From positions 99,615 through 163,614 of the forward strand of contig CAYVFC010000001.1 in NCBI GenBank assembly GCA_964450715.1: a DNA stretch of 64,000 nucleotides, in the 5' to 3' direction. Shown here in pieces: positions 61,785 through 64,000 of the stretch (the stretch's first letter is position 1; each line of letters opens with the position of its first letter). The notes below the pieces were generated by a model, which saw only the letters and a program-made list of their open reading frames with translations, made no database searches and was not told where the DNA came from. This stretch comes from CAYVFC01 sp964450715 (GTDB lineage: Bacteria > Myxococcota_A > Polyangia > Polyangiales > JAFGIB01). The position numbers and the translations under genes are program-made.

Positions 61785-63674
61785 TTACTCCTCTGTCAGG
61801 TCGCGCACCCGGATGCGGATGCTCTCGAAGGCCATGACCGTGGTAAAGCCGTCATTGACCCCGTCTCCGTCCAGGTCGGCGTCCGGCTCGATCGGCTCCA
61901 CGACCTGCAACCCGGCGCACCCCGGCGCGCAGGCGAATCCGGCCATGGGATCGAGCGGGTTGGCCAGGCAGACCTTGCAGCCGCCGAGCAGTACGTCCCC
62001 GATCGAGCTGCAGTCGTCCGGTGGGTTCTGGCCCTCCTGGCAGCCCACGTAGTTGGCGCCGTCCTTGTCGCAGCAGATTCCCTGCGCCGCAGCGAAAAGC
62101 GGCATGGCGTGCAGGGCGGAAAGGGGTTGTACGCCGCACATCGTGCCCTTCGGGTGGTAGACGCCGTTCTCGTCCGCTTCTCCGACCCCCGATTCCTCGG
62201 GCAGCACCACGCCGTCAGCCAGCTCGGGAGGCGCCTCGGGCGTGCTGAGCTTCTCCGGGTCGAAGATGGTGCGGACCATCAGCTGCCGCATCTCGAAGCT
62301 GCCGCCGAGCGGCGAGCTGACGATAAGGTCGCTGGGCTCGGTGGTGACGACCTTACCGCCTCCGGTCTGCTCGGCTTTCAGGCTGTTGGTGGCCTTGCCG
62401 TCCTCCAGATCCTCGGCGTCAACCAGGTAGGGGTAGTCGAGCCTGGGACCGTCCTGTATCCACTCCTCGTCGGCGATGTCGCCGCTGATCAGCGCCAGCT
62501 CGACCTCCTCGTCGTTGGTCCGTATGGAGGTATCCGACGAATCCACTACCCCAACCAGCGGATGCATCTGCCCGTCGTTCAGCGCGCTGTTTATAGCTCC
62601 GTTCACGAAGTCGACCACGTCGATGGGGTCGCCGAAGCCCAACACGGTGATGGCGCCCGGGAAGGCGTCGCCCAGCCGGTTCTCCTCGGGATAGACGCAG
62701 AAATCTGGCGCGGCCGTGGTCAGGATCTGAAGCTCCCGCATCCGGTGCACCAGCTCCGCCCGGCAGGTCTTGTCGCAACCGTCCCAGTCCTCGAGAGCGC
62801 CGTCGTCGCACTGCTCGTCGCCCTCGATGGTGCCGTTGCCGCACAGCTGGGTCTTGCAGTCGATGGAGCAGCCCGAGCCCTTGACCCCGTTCTGGTCGCC
62901 GAGGTCGCACTCCTCGGCGCCTTCCTGGTCTCCGTCGCCGCAGTCGGTGGGCACGCACACGCCGCTCTGGCACCAGCCCGCCTGACCCGACACGACCATG
63001 GTACAGGGGGTCTCGTCCACCAGCGCCGTGCCGGTGCAGGTGTGGCTGTCGAGGTCGCAGGTGTCGGCGCCCGAGCACTCGTCGCCGCCCTCGCAGTCGA
63101 CGTTTTCCTCGCAGGTCCACTGGCAGGCGGTGGTGCAGCCGTTGCTGTCGTCCGCGTCGCCGTCGTCGCATTGCTCGTCGTCTCCCTGCGCGCGGCCGTC
63201 CCCGCAGGCGTTGGGCGCGCAGATGCCGGCCCAGCAGGAGAGGTCGGGGCCGCAGAACTCGCCGTCCTCCAGCTCGTCACCCGGCTCGCAGGTATGGTCC
63301 GCCGTGCAGGTCTCGGTACCGTTGCAGATGTTGAGGTCGTCGCAGTCGTCGTCGTCCTTGCAGGTGAACTCGCAGAGCCTGGTGCAGCCGTCCCTGTCGT
63401 TCAGGTCGCCGTCGTCGCACTCCTCGCCCAGGTCCTCCTGCACCTCGCCGTTGGGACAGTTCTCGGTTCCGAAAAGCGGCGCCGCGGTGCCGGCATCGCC
63501 TTCGCCGGCGTCCGCCTCGCCGTCCTCGCCGGTTCCCGCGTCCTGTTCCCCGCCGCCGCCGGCTCCGCCGTCTTGCTCGCCCTGCTGCTGGCCGTCGTCG
63601 GTGTCATCGCCCGTGCAGGCGCTCGCGACCGCCAGGGCCGCCGCCATCGCCAAGTAAACAAACCGGTATTTCAT
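61785..63674 (-). CDS. Large secreted lipoprotein with Myxococcus-type Cys-rich repeats
   Basis: The 629-residue protein has a signal and lipobox VASAC (Cys20), then a Gly/Glu/Asp-rich linker. At least five Cys-rich repeats of the type C-x-DGDLNDRDGCTRLCEF.., CGDGRAQGDDEQCDDGDADDSNGC, CGDGDQEGAEECDLGDQNGV and CGNGTIEGDEQCDDGALEDWDGC follow (about residues 70-300). The C-terminal half is a separate region with fewer Cys, ending in VEPIEPDADLDGDGVNDGFTTVMAFESIRI. The DGD-rich loops likely bind calcium. This repeat family is typical of Myxococcota. Role in the cell surface is inferred. Confidence 0.88.
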   Translation of the reverse strand: MKYRFVYLAMAAALAVASACTGDDTDDGQQQGEQDGGAGGGGEQDAGTGEDGEADAGEGDAGTAAPLFGTENCPNGEVQEDLGEECDDGDLNDRDGCTRLCEFTCKDDDDCDDLNICNGTETCTADHTCEPGDELEDGEFCGPDLSCWAGICAPNACGDGRAQGDDEQCDDGDADDSNGCTTACQWTCEENVDCEGGDECSGADTCDLDSHTCTGTALVDETPCTMVVSGQAGWCQSGVCVPTDCGDGDQEGAEECDLGDQNGVKGSGCSIDCKTQLCGNGTIEGDEQCDDGALEDWDGCDKTCRAELVHRMRELQILTTAAPDFCVYPEENRLGDAFPGAITVLGFGDPIDVVDFVNGAINSALNDGQMHPLVGVVDSSDTSIRTNDEEVELALISGDIADEEWIQDGPRLDYPYLVDAEDLEDGKATNSLKAEQTGGGKVVTTEPSDLIVSSPLGGSFEMRQLMVRTIFDPEKLSTPEAPPELADGVVLPEESGVGEADENGVYHPKGTMCGVQPLSALHAMPLFAAAQGICCDKDGANYVGCQEGQNPPDDCSSIGDVLLGGCKVCLANPLDPMAGFACAPGCAGLQVVEPIEPDADLDGDGVNDGFTTVMAFESIRIRVRDLTEE

Positions 63675-64000
63675 CTTAGAACCTCCTGGCGGCGCCGCCG
63701 CGCGCCTTCAAATTCAGTCGTCTTTCGGCCGCCGGAAATTCGGCAACGACGCGTCTGGTACAGGGGCGCGATCGAGCCGGATCTGACCGGTGGCGGACAA
63801 GTAACGGCGCCTAGCTTCCCCGTTGCCCGGGGCCCTGTCAACGACACCCTCATCTGGTGACGGTTGGCACTCCCGAAACCGTCGAGGAGCGGCGGGCGGG
63901 CGCAAGGCCTGCCCCTACGTCGTACGAAGCGTGCAACCGTAGGGGAGGGTCTTGCACTCTTTTTCAGTCGCGCGCCGGGCCATACCCGCCCGGCTCTGCA
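63675..64000. other. 3' edge of window, no gene called
   Basis: A plus-strand frame from about 63720 to 63860 (..RQRRVWYRGAIEPDLTGGG..VNDTLIW) ends at TGA and could be the tail of a decayed gene, but has no start or family. Two GTAGGGG-type palindrome copies in opposite orientation follow at 63891-63919 and 63938-63958. Confidence 0.3.
63891..63958. repeat. Two inverted GTAGGGG-type palindromes
   Basis: GGCGGGCGGGCGCAAGGCCT then GCCCCTAC (63891-63918), followed by CGTAGGGGAGGGTCTTGCAC (63938-63957) in the opposite sense. Confidence 0.6.

Noticed and set aside
60738..63860. Very long open frame on the plus strand (about 1040 codons)
   Set aside because: It is the antisense shadow of the YihY-like and Cys-rich-repeat genes; composition is unlike a protein and the minus-strand genes have clear domains.

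Overview
The window is a high-GC chromosomal scaffold from a Gram-negative bacterium. The best fit is Myxococcota, class unresolved. Supporting signs are lipoproteins with Gly/Thr-rich (GGTGG-type) linkers, two proteins with Myxococcus-type Cys-rich repeats, a FecR/VIT/vWA/AgmX-type surface protein, an FHA plus PP2C phosphosignalling pair and many orphan sensors. A run of exactly 100 N at 54483-54582 marks it as a draft or metagenome-derived scaffold. There is no prophage, CRISPR array or intact IS. The only RNA gene seen is a tRNA-Thr(CGT) at 56891-56962.

Layout. 1-3840: end of a large VIT/vWA protein. 4.4-9.1 kb: a DUF362 protein with a ketodihydrosphingosine-reductase-like SDR, then an acyl-CoA synthetase. 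9.1-10.1 kb: a repeat array without genes. 10.1-18.2 kb (minus strand): acyl-CoA dehydrogenase, SCP-x-type thiolase and a TetR regulator, then two palindromic operators, then mtnA-like isomerase, prs, lsrF and an amidase. 18.6-27.6 kb: a lipoprotein, a transglutaminase-like protein, a methyltransferase, an Old Yellow Enzyme, a Tat-type lipoprotein paired with a radical SAM/SPASM enzyme, and a cytidylate-kinase-like protein. 27.9-33.3 kb: an MBOAT / SGNH / GT2-methyltransferase fusion / membrane protein locus that probably decorates an envelope glycan. 33.5-40.7 kb: a GAF-HD-GYP protein, transketolase, a hybrid histidine kinase and a tiny HTH-like ORF. 40.9-45.1 kb: three secreted lipoproteins, among them a PETase-like polyester-hydrolase homologue and a pectinacetylesterase-family protein. 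45.2-56.6 kb: a TIGR01777 SDR with a ThDP enzyme, a PAS-PAS-STAS protein with a lipoprotein, a phosphohexomutase and the FHA/PP2C operon. 57.2-63.7 kb: a DUF1329 protein, a GMC oxidoreductase with a methyltransferase, a YihY membrane protein and a large Cys-rich-repeat lipoprotein.

Two signals cut across the annotation. First, the same palindrome (RCATACG-N4-CGTATGT) occurs four times. Two copies are 30 bp apart before mtnA-prs-lsrF, one is before the transketolase and one before the GMC oxidoreductase. Each single site, and the inner mtnA site, starts inside a -35-like hexamer with a -10-like sequence just downstream. The tetR gene beside the paired sites is the obvious candidate regulator, which suggests a small carbon-metabolism regulon. 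Second, five fold-back elements of 157-187 bp have long, nearly perfect terminal inverted repeats whose sequence differs in every copy. At least three share core sequence, and two arms run through the stop codon of the gene before them. Smaller repeat families (GTAGGGGCGGGC-type palindromes, a GTCCCCTTATC-type family and a 261-bp tandem duplication) fill most other long gaps.
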